The position numbers and the translations under genes are program-made. Positions 24,198-33,181 of a stretch of DNA of 64,000 nt are shown piece after piece (the first letter of the stretch is position 1; every line of letters begins with the position of its first letter). The stretch is from NCBI GenBank assembly GCA_035627615.1, contig DASPLL010000086.1, positions 1-64,000 of the forward strand, read 5' to 3'. This DNA is from BRH-c25 sp035627615. Lineage in GTDB: Bacteria; Bacillota; Clostridia; Lutisporales; Lutisporaceae. The notes beneath the pieces are model-generated. The model worked only from the letters and a program-made list of their open reading frames with translations. It ran no database searches and had not been told where the DNA came from.

Positions 24198-24473
24198 ATG
24201 GATATCAAAATCACTGGTAGAGCCGAAGCAGAACTATCAAAGATTGAATCTAAGACCCTCAGAATAGAATTTGATGATTATTGTGGCTGACCGAACCTGG
24301 CTTATGTGCTGGTTCTGGATGAACCTCATGATGATGATGTAATTACACAGGTAGGAGATAGGACTTTTTTAGTGGAGGATGAGATTGCGGAGACTGTGAA
24401 ATTTTTTGAAATAGACTTTTATAAAGGATGGTTCCGCAAGGCATTTGTTGTTCTTCCAAACGGCAGCAGGTAG
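24198..24473 (+). CDS. HesB-like selenoprotein, second copy (Sec at residue 31)
   Basis: From ATG 24198 (behind ACGGAGGGATGTT) the frame is interrupted only by TGA at 24288-24290 and ends at TAG 24471, giving 91 residues. It begins MDIKITGRAEAELSKIESK and has DDYCG-U-PNLAYVL around the TGA, followed by an acidic stretch EPHDDDV and FFEIDFYKGWFRKAF. It aligns with the selenoprotein at 819 along its whole length, including the FFEID...W.RK.F block. Here Cys29 and Sec31 form a CxU redox-type pair that the first copy lacks. A SECIS-like hairpin with loop TGGAT begins 25 nt after the TGA. It is monocistronic with its own terminator. Confidence 0.9.
24311..24325 (+). promoter_or_regulatory. Bacterial SECIS-like hairpin of the second HesB-like selenoprotein
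   Basis: GGTTC-TGGAT-GAACC: 5-bp stem with G in the first part of the loop, at nearly the same distance from the TGA as in the first copy. Confidence 0.7.
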
Positions 24474-24500
24474 GTGAATACACGATGTATGGAAATTTAG

Positions 24501-24529
24501 CTGCAGGGCATGAAGCTCTGCAGTTTTTT
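24501..24529 (+). terminator. Terminator of the second selenoprotein gene
   Basis: CTGCAG repeats with a GC/GC inner pair form the stem, followed by six T. Confidence 0.8.
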
Positions 24530-24647
24530 GCTGCTGGTTCCTGGTGACGGTTATATTGCTGCGTTTCCAGAAAAATGGTATTATATATGAGGATGGCAGG
24601 AAGTATTAAATATACATGGTGAGGGTAATATTATAGGGGGAAAACAA

Positions 24648-25517
24648 ATGCAGGAAAATATAAGTATTGATAGAATGGAAGTAAAAAGTGCATTGACCAA
24701 GCTTAAGAGGAAGATCCCCTATGGCTGGGACCTGAACATTTACAGGGGCTGCCAGCATGGCTGCCAATACTGCTATGCGATGTATTCCCACCAATATATA
24801 GGCAACAGCGGATTCTTCAAGGATATATATGTAAAGGAGAATATTGTGGAGCAGCTGGAAAAGGAGCTTGGCTCAGACAGTTGGAAGAGAGAGATAATCA
24901 ACATAGGCGGCGTGACTGACAGCTATCAGCCTGTGGAAGCAGACTACCGGCTTATGCCGCAGATACTTAAGCTGCTTATAAAGTACAAGACCCCTGCAAT
25001 AATTTCAACCAAATCAAAGCTTATTCTGAAGGATTATGATCTGATAGACGAATTATCCCGGATAACCTATGTAAATGTTGCTGCTACAATAACTACAATG
25101 GATGAAGCAGTAAGGGAAAGGATCGAACCGGGTGGTTCAACCAGTCTGAAGCGGTTCGAAGTTTTGAGGGAGTTCAGAAAAACCAACGCCAGCACAGGTT
25201 TGCATGTCATGCCCATCATTCCATATATTACCGACAGCGAGGAGAACTTTGACAGGATGTTTTCCATTGCAGCGGAGTGCGGAGTTCATTATGTACTCCC
25301 GGGGACCCTCTATCTGAGGGGTACGACCTATAAGAATTTCGTGGCCTTCATTGAGAAGGAATTTAAAGATATACAGGCGGAATTCAAGAAGCTTTACAAG
25401 ACCGGAGGCGCCGATAAGGCATACAAGAACACCCTCTATGAAATGGTGAACCGGCTGAGGGACAAATACAACCTTTCAAGCAGCTACACCAAACCAATGA
25501 AAGAAAAGCTGAAGTAA
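24648..25517 (+). CDS. Radical SAM protein of the SPL-like (COG1533) family
   Basis: The 289-residue protein has the radical SAM cluster CQHGCQYC (Cys35, Cys39, Cys42) shortly after an N-terminal segment YGWDLNIYRG. This layout is typical of the spore photoproduct lyase-like family, whose members are mostly uncharacterised and distinct from true SplB. Further matches are STKSKLILKDYDLIDEL and PGGSTSLKRFEVLRE. Start ATG follows TATAGGGGGAAAACAA. It is 28 bp upstream of a small hypothetical gene, probably in the same transcript. A substrate cannot be inferred. Confidence 0.82.
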   Translation: MQENISIDRMEVKSALTKLKRKIPYGWDLNIYRGCQHGCQYCYAMYSHQYIGNSGFFKDIYVKENIVEQLEKELGSDSWKREIINIGGVTDSYQPVEADYRLMPQILKLLIKYKTPAIISTKSKLILKDYDLIDELSRITYVNVAATITTMDEAVRERIEPGGSTSLKRFEVLREFRKTNASTGLHVMPIIPYITDSEENFDRMFSIAAECGVHYVLPGTLYLRGTTYKNFVAFIEKEFKDIQAEFKKLYKTGGADKAYKNTLYEMVNRLRDKYNLSSSYTKPMKEKLK

Positions 25518-25545
25518 GAAACATTGACGACAGGAGGTATGAAAA

Positions 25546-25898
25546 TGCTGATAAATCTGGATGCAAAGCTTGAAACTCTTATAGCAGAAGGAAAAATTAA
25601 GGTCAGATGGTCTGAGATTGAGGATTATGGAATAGCAGAGCTGGTACATGTTATTTTTGATTACGATCCTGCTATGGATAATCTGGCTGTTACTGCTGAA
25701 ATTTACAACCGTACGGTATGCCTGAACTTATATGAGGGTATCAGGTATGAACATGAAGGTGAGGTTTATACTCTTGCAAGGGCTTACATAGACATTGACA
25801 GTAACATAATATTTGCAACCCCAGAAGGGGAACTGTTCATGTACGAGACAAACATTTTAGATGCGGAAGATCCAAAGCACTACTTTGCAAATGAATAA
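25546..25898 (+). CDS. Small acidic hypothetical protein (117 residues)
   Basis: The protein starts at ATG 25546, seven bases after AGGAGG. It is soluble, acidic and alternates beta-prone segments (KIKVRWSEIE, LVHVIFDYDP, YTLARAYIDIDSNIIFATPEGELFMYETN). No transmembrane segment, signal or Cys motif is visible. I do not recognise the family. It follows the SPL-like radical SAM gene closely and ends in a shared bidirectional terminator. Confidence 0.7.
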
Positions 25899-25931
25899 AA
25901 AGTCCTGATGATTAATCATCAGGACTTTTTT
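25897..25931. terminator. Bidirectional terminator between convergent genes
   Basis: AAAAAGTCCTGATGATT and its exact complement form a perfect palindromic stem with A and T tracts. It overlaps the end of the minus-strand gene at 25912. Confidence 0.9.
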
Positions 25932-28731
25932 CAAGCTCCAGCCTGTAGACGCCGCCACCGGAGGTCGATGCGTATATGACCTTTCCATCCTTCGACAGGC
26001 TGAGTGAAGTGACTGATTTAATATCCAATCCATCATTTATCGGCCACCAGGATTCTCCACTGTTAGTAGAAATGAAGACTCCCAGGTGGTAGTCGGAAAT
26101 ATATAGTATATTGCTGTCTTTGAGGTCCATTGCAATACTGCTTATTAGTGTCCAGGGGGTTGCGGCATAATCGGTGGAAGTCAACCTTTTCGGCTTTTCA
26201 AGGGATATTCCGATGCTTACCTGCCCTATTCTCTGCAGATATGAAGGGCACTCAATAACAAGGCCGCTGCTTGCGGAAAACCATTCCTTTCCGCCGTTTA
26301 CAGTCTTATAGAGGCCTGTTCCGCTGCCCAACCCTGCATATAAGGTTTCCGGATCACTGAGATCGATATATAGGGAGCGGACATCTTCTGACATCAGGCC
26401 ATTGCTTGCTGGAATCCAGTTTGCTCCACCGTCGGAGGTTTTGAAAACGCCGTCTCTGAAAGTCCCTATATAGGCTGTATCTGGATCTTTCGGGTGCACG
26501 GCGATACAGTTTATGTTTTTATCAGTATCCTTGATGCCGTTATTAATCTCCTGCCAGGTTATACCGCAGTCCTTCGAAATGAACATTCCATAGCTTGGCT
26601 TTTTTTCGGCGTCACCGTCGATGGCGTTTCTTTGCATCCTCATACCTGCATAGACTATCTGGGGATTTGAGGGGGCAAATTCCAAAGCCCTGAAGCCGTG
26701 GCGATTTGCCGGATCGCTGGCATTTACCCCTTCCTTTCTGAAGACCTCATTCCAGTTCATACCTCCGTCAGTACTGCGGAAAATGACTGCTTGATGTTCA
26801 TCGGAGCACAGGACTATTTCAGGATCACCAGGATTTACGGCAATGTCGTACCATTCTGCCGGTGACAGCCCATAAGCCAGCCCATCCCACTTTTCCCCGC
26901 TGTTCGTACTCCTGAAAGGCCCGCTGCGCCCGATTGTATATACAACACCGGAATCCTCCGGGGAGACAGCCACCTTATGAAGATCCGCACCTGTGTAGCC
27001 GCGGCTGCAGTCTACCCAGGTTTTGGCGCCGTCCGTTGAACGGAATACGCCTCCCCCATAATTATTGACATAAATAGTATCAGTATCATCAGGATCGACT
27101 ACTGCACTTATAGGGACTCCGGCTCTTATGCCGGGAGGACCGTAGCACCCTTCCCTGTCCTTATTGTGCTTTTTCCAGGTCATGCCGCTGTCATCGCTGC
27201 GGTAAAAAGCGAATGCATTTCCCGCATATATGATATTGGGGTTCGCTTTGCTTATGGTGACAACGGTAAAAGTATTTTCCCCGGTTGATAATAGTTTTTT
27301 CCAGGTTGCTCCACGATCGGAAGTCCTATATATGCCCCCTCCCTGCTGATGAGTATAGTTGCCTGCTGCACAGAACAATATATTTGGGTCGGAGGGATGC
27401 ATTTCCAGAAATCCTGCAAACAGATTCTCAAGTCCTTTATTGATTGCATTCCACGTTTTTCCCCCATCAATGCTTTTCAATATACCTTCACCCTTCAGGT
27501 TGTATGCGTCTCTGTCGAATATGCCTGTAGAAGCATAAAGAACATCAGTATTTTGCGGATCAAATATTATAACTCTTGCAAGACTGTCCCCCTGCCACAC
27601 GCAGGTCCAGTTCCTGCCGCCGTCTATGGTTTTGTATATCTTGCCCTTGGCACGGTTGAATTCCTTGCCCTGCAGTTCTGTAGTGATTTCTGCAGCTGCA
27701 AATACCACATCCGAATCTCCCGGTTTTATTGTAAAACCCCGGAAGGTTATCTCATTCCACTCGGTGACGCCATTATCCATCTTCGACCAGGAGCTTCCAC
27801 AGTCGGTTGATTTGTAAATCCCCCTCATGGTTTGAGTTCCCGACCATATGATATCAGGGTTGTTCGGATCGATGGTAACGCAGAAAATAGGGATGGTATC
27901 CTCAGAGCTTCCGCCTCTGGCTATGATGCCTTGGTTTGAAGCACTCCATGTCTTTCCGCCGTTGGTGCTCTTGTTGACACCGCTTGGATTATCCGATACG
28001 AACATTATGTTTTTGTCTTTCGGGCTGATCCTTATATCGTAGCCAAGTCCGCCAATAGGACCTCCGGTCTTGACCCACCTGTTTTTCTGTTCGATCTTGA
28101 GACCTGTTATTGAGATATCATCGACATCAAGTATTGAGGCTTCCAGGCACTCCAGACTGATTGCCCCGGTAAGGAGCGGAACTTCCCTGTCGGTATAATT
28201 GATAACGATAGCATCGTTCAAATATACCTTGATCACATTATTGCTTAAGTCGATTTTCAGAGTGTTCCAGCTATTTGAATTTAGTTCTGTCTTACCCTCC
28301 ATCAGGTCGAAATCATCACTGCCAAGCAGCTTTTTTAAATAATACGTTTCACCCAGTCCTACAATATACCGCTGCTGCATGTCCCGGACAGCCCTGACGT
28401 TTATATGACACTGCCCATCTAACCTGAATTTGCAGGTGAAAATATAATCCGACCAGTACTCGGAGGGAGTATAGTATGCCATTTTGTGCCCTGTGATACT
28501 TAGCACAGTATTGCTATTCCCGGTTTCCAACCTGCAGCTCTGATCCTGGAAATCCCATCCGGCCGTGTCTTTTGTTTCAAAGTCATTTTCATATAGTGTG
28601 GTGTTGTTGAAAGAGAACAATGTTCCGGTACTGCTGCCGGAGTCCGCGGAAACATCAATCTGAAAATCCGGAATTAGTGTTACCGACGATAATAGGACAG
28701 CGAGGATTAAAATGCATGCTTTTTTCAACAT
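25912..28731 (-). CDS. Secreted Asp-box (BNR) propeller protein 1
   Basis: The 939-residue protein has a signal peptide (about 1-30), a jelly-roll-like N-terminal domain (about 35-215, YENDFETKDTAGWDF to LDVDDISITGL) and then 13 Asp-box repeats of the form STxGGxTW. The repeats are embedded in units such as VSPEDSGVVYTIGRSGPFRSTNSG. Two seven-bladed propellers, as in GH74 xyloglucanases and sortilins, would account for the repeat number. The catalytic Asp pair of GH74 cannot be confirmed by eye, so hydrolase activity is open. It is the last gene of the five-gene minus-strand operon and a paralogue of the first gene. The start has GGGGAG 10 nt upstream. Confidence 0.85.
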   Translation of the reverse strand: MLKKACILILAVLLSSVTLIPDFQIDVSADSGSSTGTLFSFNNTTLYENDFETKDTAGWDFQDQSCRLETGNSNTVLSITGHKMAYYTPSEYWSDYIFTCKFRLDGQCHINVRAVRDMQQRYIVGLGETYYLKKLLGSDDFDLMEGKTELNSNSWNTLKIDLSNNVIKVYLNDAIVINYTDREVPLLTGAISLECLEASILDVDDISITGLKIEQKNRWVKTGGPIGGLGYDIRISPKDKNIMFVSDNPSGVNKSTNGGKTWSASNQGIIARGGSSEDTIPIFCVTIDPNNPDIIWSGTQTMRGIYKSTDCGSSWSKMDNGVTEWNEITFRGFTIKPGDSDVVFAAAEITTELQGKEFNRAKGKIYKTIDGGRNWTCVWQGDSLARVIIFDPQNTDVLYASTGIFDRDAYNLKGEGILKSIDGGKTWNAINKGLENLFAGFLEMHPSDPNILFCAAGNYTHQQGGGIYRTSDRGATWKKLLSTGENTFTVVTISKANPNIIYAGNAFAFYRSDDSGMTWKKHNKDREGCYGPPGIRAGVPISAVVDPDDTDTIYVNNYGGGVFRSTDGAKTWVDCSRGYTGADLHKVAVSPEDSGVVYTIGRSGPFRSTNSGEKWDGLAYGLSPAEWYDIAVNPGDPEIVLCSDEHQAVIFRSTDGGMNWNEVFRKEGVNASDPANRHGFRALEFAPSNPQIVYAGMRMQRNAIDGDAEKKPSYGMFISKDCGITWQEINNGIKDTDKNINCIAVHPKDPDTAYIGTFRDGVFKTSDGGANWIPASNGLMSEDVRSLYIDLSDPETLYAGLGSGTGLYKTVNGGKEWFSASSGLVIECPSYLQRIGQVSIGISLEKPKRLTSTDYAATPWTLISSIAMDLKDSNILYISDYHLGVFISTNSGESWWPINDGLDIKSVTSLSLSKDGKVIYASTSGGGVYRLELEKSPDD

Positions 28732-28735
28732 ATAT

Positions 28736-31081
28736 TCAATCTCCCCTTGCTATTTCAAATTCTTTATTTGAAGCTATTTTCCGGGCAATATGCCGGAATA
28801 TTGCCCCAGAACATAGCAGCATTACTAATTCAATAATGATCATAAGTGATAAGGTCCCATGGAAGCCGAATACCGGGAAAAATAGTATTCCGGTTCCTGC
28901 AGAGCCTGCCGCAGAACCGGCCAGCTCTGAACCATATAATGAAAGGGCAATTGTGTTCTGTCCGGCTGATTGCTGCGAATCAAGAATCTTATTCATCAGA
29001 GGGAAAATCATACCGCTAAGTGTTCCCCACAGGGCAGCTGCGGTAATGATCAAAGGTCTTCCGAACAAATCCGCCTTCAAATATATTATCAAAAGCAGCA
29101 GACAGGACAGTACAAGAACTGCTGATAAAACAACAGGAACCCTTGGATGCTCCCGTGCTGAAAGCCTTACTGCAATCATACTGCCGAGAGTGTAGCCTGC
29201 CAGTATTGAAGCAGATAGTAAGCCCAGTTCGCTATAGATACTTCCCTCACTGACCTGATACAGGTAGGTCAGAGCGGTTACACCAGTATAGCCTGCCAGC
29301 CCGCATAAAAAGGTGCATGCACAGGAAACACCTGCTGTAAAGGCTTTGCTGGTAAAGCTGATGTCTGACTTAATATGCCTGGATGCAGATACATTTCCAG
29401 CGCCTATGATTAAAGCCGAAAGTAGTATTACCACAATTATCTGCCATAACCCCAGCTTTGCCAGAAAATCGAAAAACGGCTGCAGATAGGGGTACTGCAT
29501 CTCGCTGGAATAGGCAATATGATTCAGAACGGCAGCAGGCATATAGTCGCTGTTAGTGTTGGTATTCTCCGCATATTTGAAGGCTTTGGCGGCGTCTTCC
29601 AGCCTGTAGGCCTTTGTTTCGCGGGTAATATATTCAGGAAGCAGCAGCTCACTTTCTATATTTACGGCTGTATATCTTTCGGCCATATTTCTGCCTATAT
29701 CCTTGAATGCATCTTCCTGTGGAGAAGCAGCTATAATGCCATTTTCACCGGGGAAAACAACACGGGTAGTATAGACGGAGTCCAGTGCTTTCATAATACT
29801 TCCATTTCTTTTTGTCGAATTCTTACCCGCATATACATCGGGAGTACTAATGCTGAAACTGAAAATACCATCACTCTTTAATGCCTTTAAGGTATCACTG
29901 AAAAACTCCTTTGTATAATAGCGGTTATGCATCAGGCTTGCGGGGGAGGGCAGGGACAGTATGATCACATCAAAGCTTTTGCTGGAGCTGCGTATAAGCT
30001 TTCTTGCATCACCGGAATAATACTCTATCTCAGGATCCTCCGGTACAAATGCTTCACCACAGTATTTACGTGCGATGGAAAGGGCTTTGGAATCCAGATC
30101 ACAATACACTATTCTTTCAGGGTGATGCTTCAATACCTCGGGAAGGATACCTTCTAGGATACCCCCTGCAACAAGTATTTTCAGGGGATTGGTGTGACAG
30201 AGCATCGGAAAATGCGCTTTTAATTCAACAGAGGGATTGACCTCCGGAAAGGTGCCTTCAACCTGGTTATCCATATAGAAATTCAGCTGCCCGCTGCTTT
30301 CGGAAACAATGAGCCTTGAATATTCGGAGTCGGATACCTTTAGCAGCGTTTCCTCCTGCAGCCTTGCTTCTATGATCTTATTGTATGCTTTATCTGCTGC
30401 TCCTGAAAACATGAGAGCAGCAATAGCTGCTATTGCCAAAAAACAAACTATGGAATACTTCAAACCGGCTTTTTTCATGATCAGGGAAAGCATAACTACT
30501 GAGGCAAGACAGGGAAGCAGGCAGAATAGGGCTGTGTTGGCCGCACTAAGCCATGGGATCAATATGAAGGAAGCTGCAGCAAATCCGATGACCATTCCAA
30601 AACAATCATACATATATATGCGGCTGCTTGCAGCCGAAAGCCTCCTGTCTCCATATCCCGACAAAAGCCTTGCTGCTGTTGAATAGTGTATTCCGTCGAC
30701 TGTGCAGAAAGGCAGCAGAATCAGCAGTGAAGCAAGGGTAAAGCCCAGCCATCCGGGTATATTGTAGGTTTTTCCTCCCCAGAATATACCGGATACCGCA
30801 GATAGCAGCCAGGTGATGAGAGCTGCTGCGCAAAGGGATAATTGAAGCAAAAGCAGGCTCCTGATATTGCTTTTCTTGATGTGCCTGTGAAAAAATACAC
30901 ACCCCAGACAGTTAAAGACAGACCAGCCTGCCATGATCAGGCCAGTGATGAATTCGGTACCATGAAATACGGCAAAAAGCTCTCTTATGATTATAAGCTG
31001 TATTATTCCTGCTGTAACTCCCGAAGCCATTACGGAAAGCTTGATTGAATGTACTGTTAATGCCATACTTTTATCTGTCAT
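28736..31081 (-). CDS. Membrane protein with spermidine-synthase-like domain
   Basis: The product has about 781 residues. The first 220 form a bundle of transmembrane helices. A Rossmann methyltransferase-like domain of the SpeE type follows at about 260-480 (VAGGILEGILPEVLKHHPERIVYCDLDSKAL, YYSGDARKLI, FDVIILSLPSPASLMHNRYYTKEFF). The C-terminal third holds more transmembrane helices. This is the fused MFS/spermidine-synthase-like architecture; true aminopropyl transfer is unproven and the Asp-rich catalytic loop is altered to LPSP. I chose ATG 31081 behind GGAGAAG; an upstream GTG would overlap the radical SAM gene. It lies 4 bp from the downstream propeller gene. Confidence 0.8.
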   Translation of the reverse strand: MTDKSMALTVHSIKLSVMASGVTAGIIQLIIIRELFAVFHGTEFITGLIMAGWSVFNCLGCVFFHRHIKKSNIRSLLLLQLSLCAAALITWLLSAVSGIFWGGKTYNIPGWLGFTLASLLILLPFCTVDGIHYSTAARLLSGYGDRRLSAASSRIYMYDCFGMVIGFAAASFILIPWLSAANTALFCLLPCLASVVMLSLIMKKAGLKYSIVCFLAIAAIAALMFSGAADKAYNKIIEARLQEETLLKVSDSEYSRLIVSESSGQLNFYMDNQVEGTFPEVNPSVELKAHFPMLCHTNPLKILVAGGILEGILPEVLKHHPERIVYCDLDSKALSIARKYCGEAFVPEDPEIEYYSGDARKLIRSSSKSFDVIILSLPSPASLMHNRYYTKEFFSDTLKALKSDGIFSFSISTPDVYAGKNSTKRNGSIMKALDSVYTTRVVFPGENGIIAASPQEDAFKDIGRNMAERYTAVNIESELLLPEYITRETKAYRLEDAAKAFKYAENTNTNSDYMPAAVLNHIAYSSEMQYPYLQPFFDFLAKLGLWQIIVVILLSALIIGAGNVSASRHIKSDISFTSKAFTAGVSCACTFLCGLAGYTGVTALTYLYQVSEGSIYSELGLLSASILAGYTLGSMIAVRLSAREHPRVPVVLSAVLVLSCLLLLIIYLKADLFGRPLIITAAALWGTLSGMIFPLMNKILDSQQSAGQNTIALSLYGSELAGSAAGSAGTGILFFPVFGFHGTLSLMIIIELVMLLCSGAIFRHIARKIASNKEFEIARGD

Positions 31082-31098
31082 ATACTGTGCTTCTCCTA

Positions 31099-32514
31099 TC
31101 ACTTAATTTCCTTCTGTTTATTGCCCCATAATCCACTTATTTCTTTTCCGCAGTAACTGCATTTTCCATCCTCAATATTAAAGCTTCTGATCACAAGGCC
31201 TTTTCTTTCAATCAAAAGCTCCTTGCAATCCGGGCAATATGTATTGTACAGGCTGCTGCCGGGTACATTGCCCATATATACATAGTCAAGCCCTGCATCC
31301 GATACGCTTTTGCACGCATCCTCAAGGGTCCTGATGGGGGTGGGAGGCAGTCCGGAAAGCTTGTGTGTCGGGAAAAACCTGCTGAATTGCAGAGGAGTGT
31401 CACTTCCGAGGTTTTCACTGAACCATGTGCTCATATCCCTGATCATCTCTCCGCTGTCGCTTCTGCCGGGAATCACAAGATTGATGACCTCAAGCCATAC
31501 CCCGCTATTTTTCACTGTTTTCAGGAATGTCAATACAGGTTCCAGTTCAGAGGAGCAATTATCCTTGTAAAACTCACTGCTAAAGCCCTTAAGATCCGCC
31601 GCAACGGCATCCACATAAGGGAGCAGCGCCAGAAGCGGCTCAGGATTCATTGAGGCATTTGAATGCATTGCAGTTGTAATTCCTTCCTTGCGGGCCAGCT
31701 TGAAAATGTCCGTCATATATTCATAGCAGATCGTCGGTTCATTGTATGTAAAACATATCATATTCAGCCCGTTGTCCTTAGCCATTTTAATGATCTCTTC
31801 AGGTGTTACCGGCACCGATTCCACCTCCTCCGGGGCTTTAAGGGCGAATTCCCAGTTGATGCAGTTGAGGCACCTGAGGTTACAGGCTGCAGTACCTAGA
31901 CACAGAGCATCCTTTCCAGGAAGGACATGGGACAGGGGTATTTTTTCAATCGGATCGATATGGACGGCAGCAGGTCTGCCATATGTGAGGGAATAAAGCT
32001 TTCCGTCAATATTCTGCCTTGCGCGGCAAAAGCCTCTTTTGCCGTTATCTATGGTACACCTGCGGAAACAAAGCTGACATTGCACCTTCTGGGAAGGCAA
32101 TTGGGTATAAAACATTGCTTCATGCAAGCCCTGAATCTTTGAAGGAATAACTGCAAGAGGAGGAGCCTTCTCTTCAGAGGCGCCGCTGCTGATATTGCCG
32201 CCTTCAGATGGCTTTTTGAACTCCCTTTTTTCTGAAACTGCAGAGACATGTACAGCATCACTGCTTATATCCGGTGTCGAATCCTCTTGAGCCGTATCTA
32301 TTATGACGGATGTGTTTTTTGTTTTGCCGGCATCATATTCTACACCTGTGAAATCAGGATCAGGCATAGCAAATACAGCTTCATCCGCATAGTGATAGGA
32401 AGCTTGCATATTAAGGCCGCATACTATTTCCTCAAAGAAGATAAGTGTACAGGCTGCAATTGAAAAGACCAGAATAAATGCTATTTGCACCAGCGCTTTT
32501 ACATTTTTCCGCAT
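31099..32514 (-). CDS. Membrane-anchored radical SAM protein (AmmeMemoRadiSam/PflA-like)
   Basis: The protein has 471 residues. Residues 8-27 are a strongly hydrophobic anchor preceded by basic residues, followed by an acidic Ser-rich linker of about 90 residues. The core has CQLCFRRC at 146-153 and GKRGFC at 158-163, the cluster motif CNLRCLNC (Cys211, Cys215, Cys218), CFTYNEPTI and HSNASMNPEPLL, and a C-terminal zinc-ribbon-like CPDC...CSYC. These match the radical SAM enzyme of AmmeMemoRadiSam systems, related to pyruvate formate-lyase activase. Partner AmmeMemoRadiSam proteins A and B are absent from the window. The anchor is unusual because the cluster needs a reducing cytoplasm. It sits 16 bp after the thiol transporter gene. 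Confidence 0.87.
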   Translation of the reverse strand: MRKNVKALVQIAFILVFSIAACTLIFFEEIVCGLNMQASYHYADEAVFAMPDPDFTGVEYDAGKTKNTSVIIDTAQEDSTPDISSDAVHVSAVSEKREFKKPSEGGNISSGASEEKAPPLAVIPSKIQGLHEAMFYTQLPSQKVQCQLCFRRCTIDNGKRGFCRARQNIDGKLYSLTYGRPAAVHIDPIEKIPLSHVLPGKDALCLGTAACNLRCLNCINWEFALKAPEEVESVPVTPEEIIKMAKDNGLNMICFTYNEPTICYEYMTDIFKLARKEGITTAMHSNASMNPEPLLALLPYVDAVAADLKGFSSEFYKDNCSSELEPVLTFLKTVKNSGVWLEVINLVIPGRSDSGEMIRDMSTWFSENLGSDTPLQFSRFFPTHKLSGLPPTPIRTLEDACKSVSDAGLDYVYMGNVPGSSLYNTYCPDCKELLIERKGLVIRSFNIEDGKCSYCGKEISGLWGNKQKEIK

Positions 32515-32530
32515 AAATAAAACCTTCTAT

Positions 32531-33178
32531 TCACAGTACATATATTATATACTTCATACCAATGACAACCAGAAGGAAGCTGCAGATATATCTGAAATTC
32601 CGGTAGTATGTCGGATGTGTCAGTATTCTAAGAGGAGCAAAGCCTGTCAGCAGACCGAAGAGCCACAGGGGTATGCTTGCTGTAGTTCCAAGCCCGAAAA
32701 GCAAGCCTCCGAGCGCTCCGTATACAACTCCTCCGGCATCCGCAAAGGCCTGGGACAGCAGACCCGTAAGAGGTGCACAGGGTACCAGCGCCAGAAGAGC
32801 ACCCATCATTGCCATATTGATTCCGCTTTTTTTCAGATGAGTGCTTTTTATTAGTCTGCAGGCCGGTCCGGGCAGCTTTTTTTCAGAAATGATCAGTATT
32901 CCGCTTAAGATGATAATTATTCCTGTGATTATTCCCATAGCTGTGTGAAAGGCAATGCTGTCAAACAGCTTGCTGATCCATCTGCCTGATATGCCTGCAC
33001 AAGCCCCAAGGAGAATATAGACCGCCACCCTTGCTGATGAGAATATGCATAAGGCTTTCAGCGCACTTTTAGTATCCGATCCGGAAGCGGAAATATATAA
33101 TATGGGAGACATTGCACAGGATGAAAAGGCACAAATTGTATTGCCCAGGATAAACCCCGTTATAAAAAGCTCCGGCAT
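32531..33178 (-). CDS. CcdA/DsbD-like thiol-disulfide transporter
   Basis: The 215-residue membrane protein has about six transmembrane helices. Cys21 in SSCAMSP and Cys134 in LVPCAPLTG lie in helices one and four, equivalent to the redox pair that carries electrons across the membrane in CcdA and DsbD. The family is also labelled sulfite exporter TauE/SafE-like, but the two intramembrane Cys-Ala-x-x-Pro-like motifs favour thiol transfer. It starts 4 bp after the first propeller gene. In this operon it could keep cysteines or a cluster reduced on the outer face. The specific target is unknown. Confidence 0.82.
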   Translation of the reverse strand: MPELFITGFILGNTICAFSSCAMSPILYISASGSDTKSALKALCIFSSARVAVYILLGACAGISGRWISKLFDSIAFHTAMGIITGIIIILSGILIISEKKLPGPACRLIKSTHLKKSGINMAMMGALLALVPCAPLTGLLSQAFADAGGVVYGALGGLLFGLGTTASIPLWLFGLLTGFAPLRILTHPTYYRNFRYICSFLLVVIGMKYIIYVL

Positions 33179-33181
33179 TTT

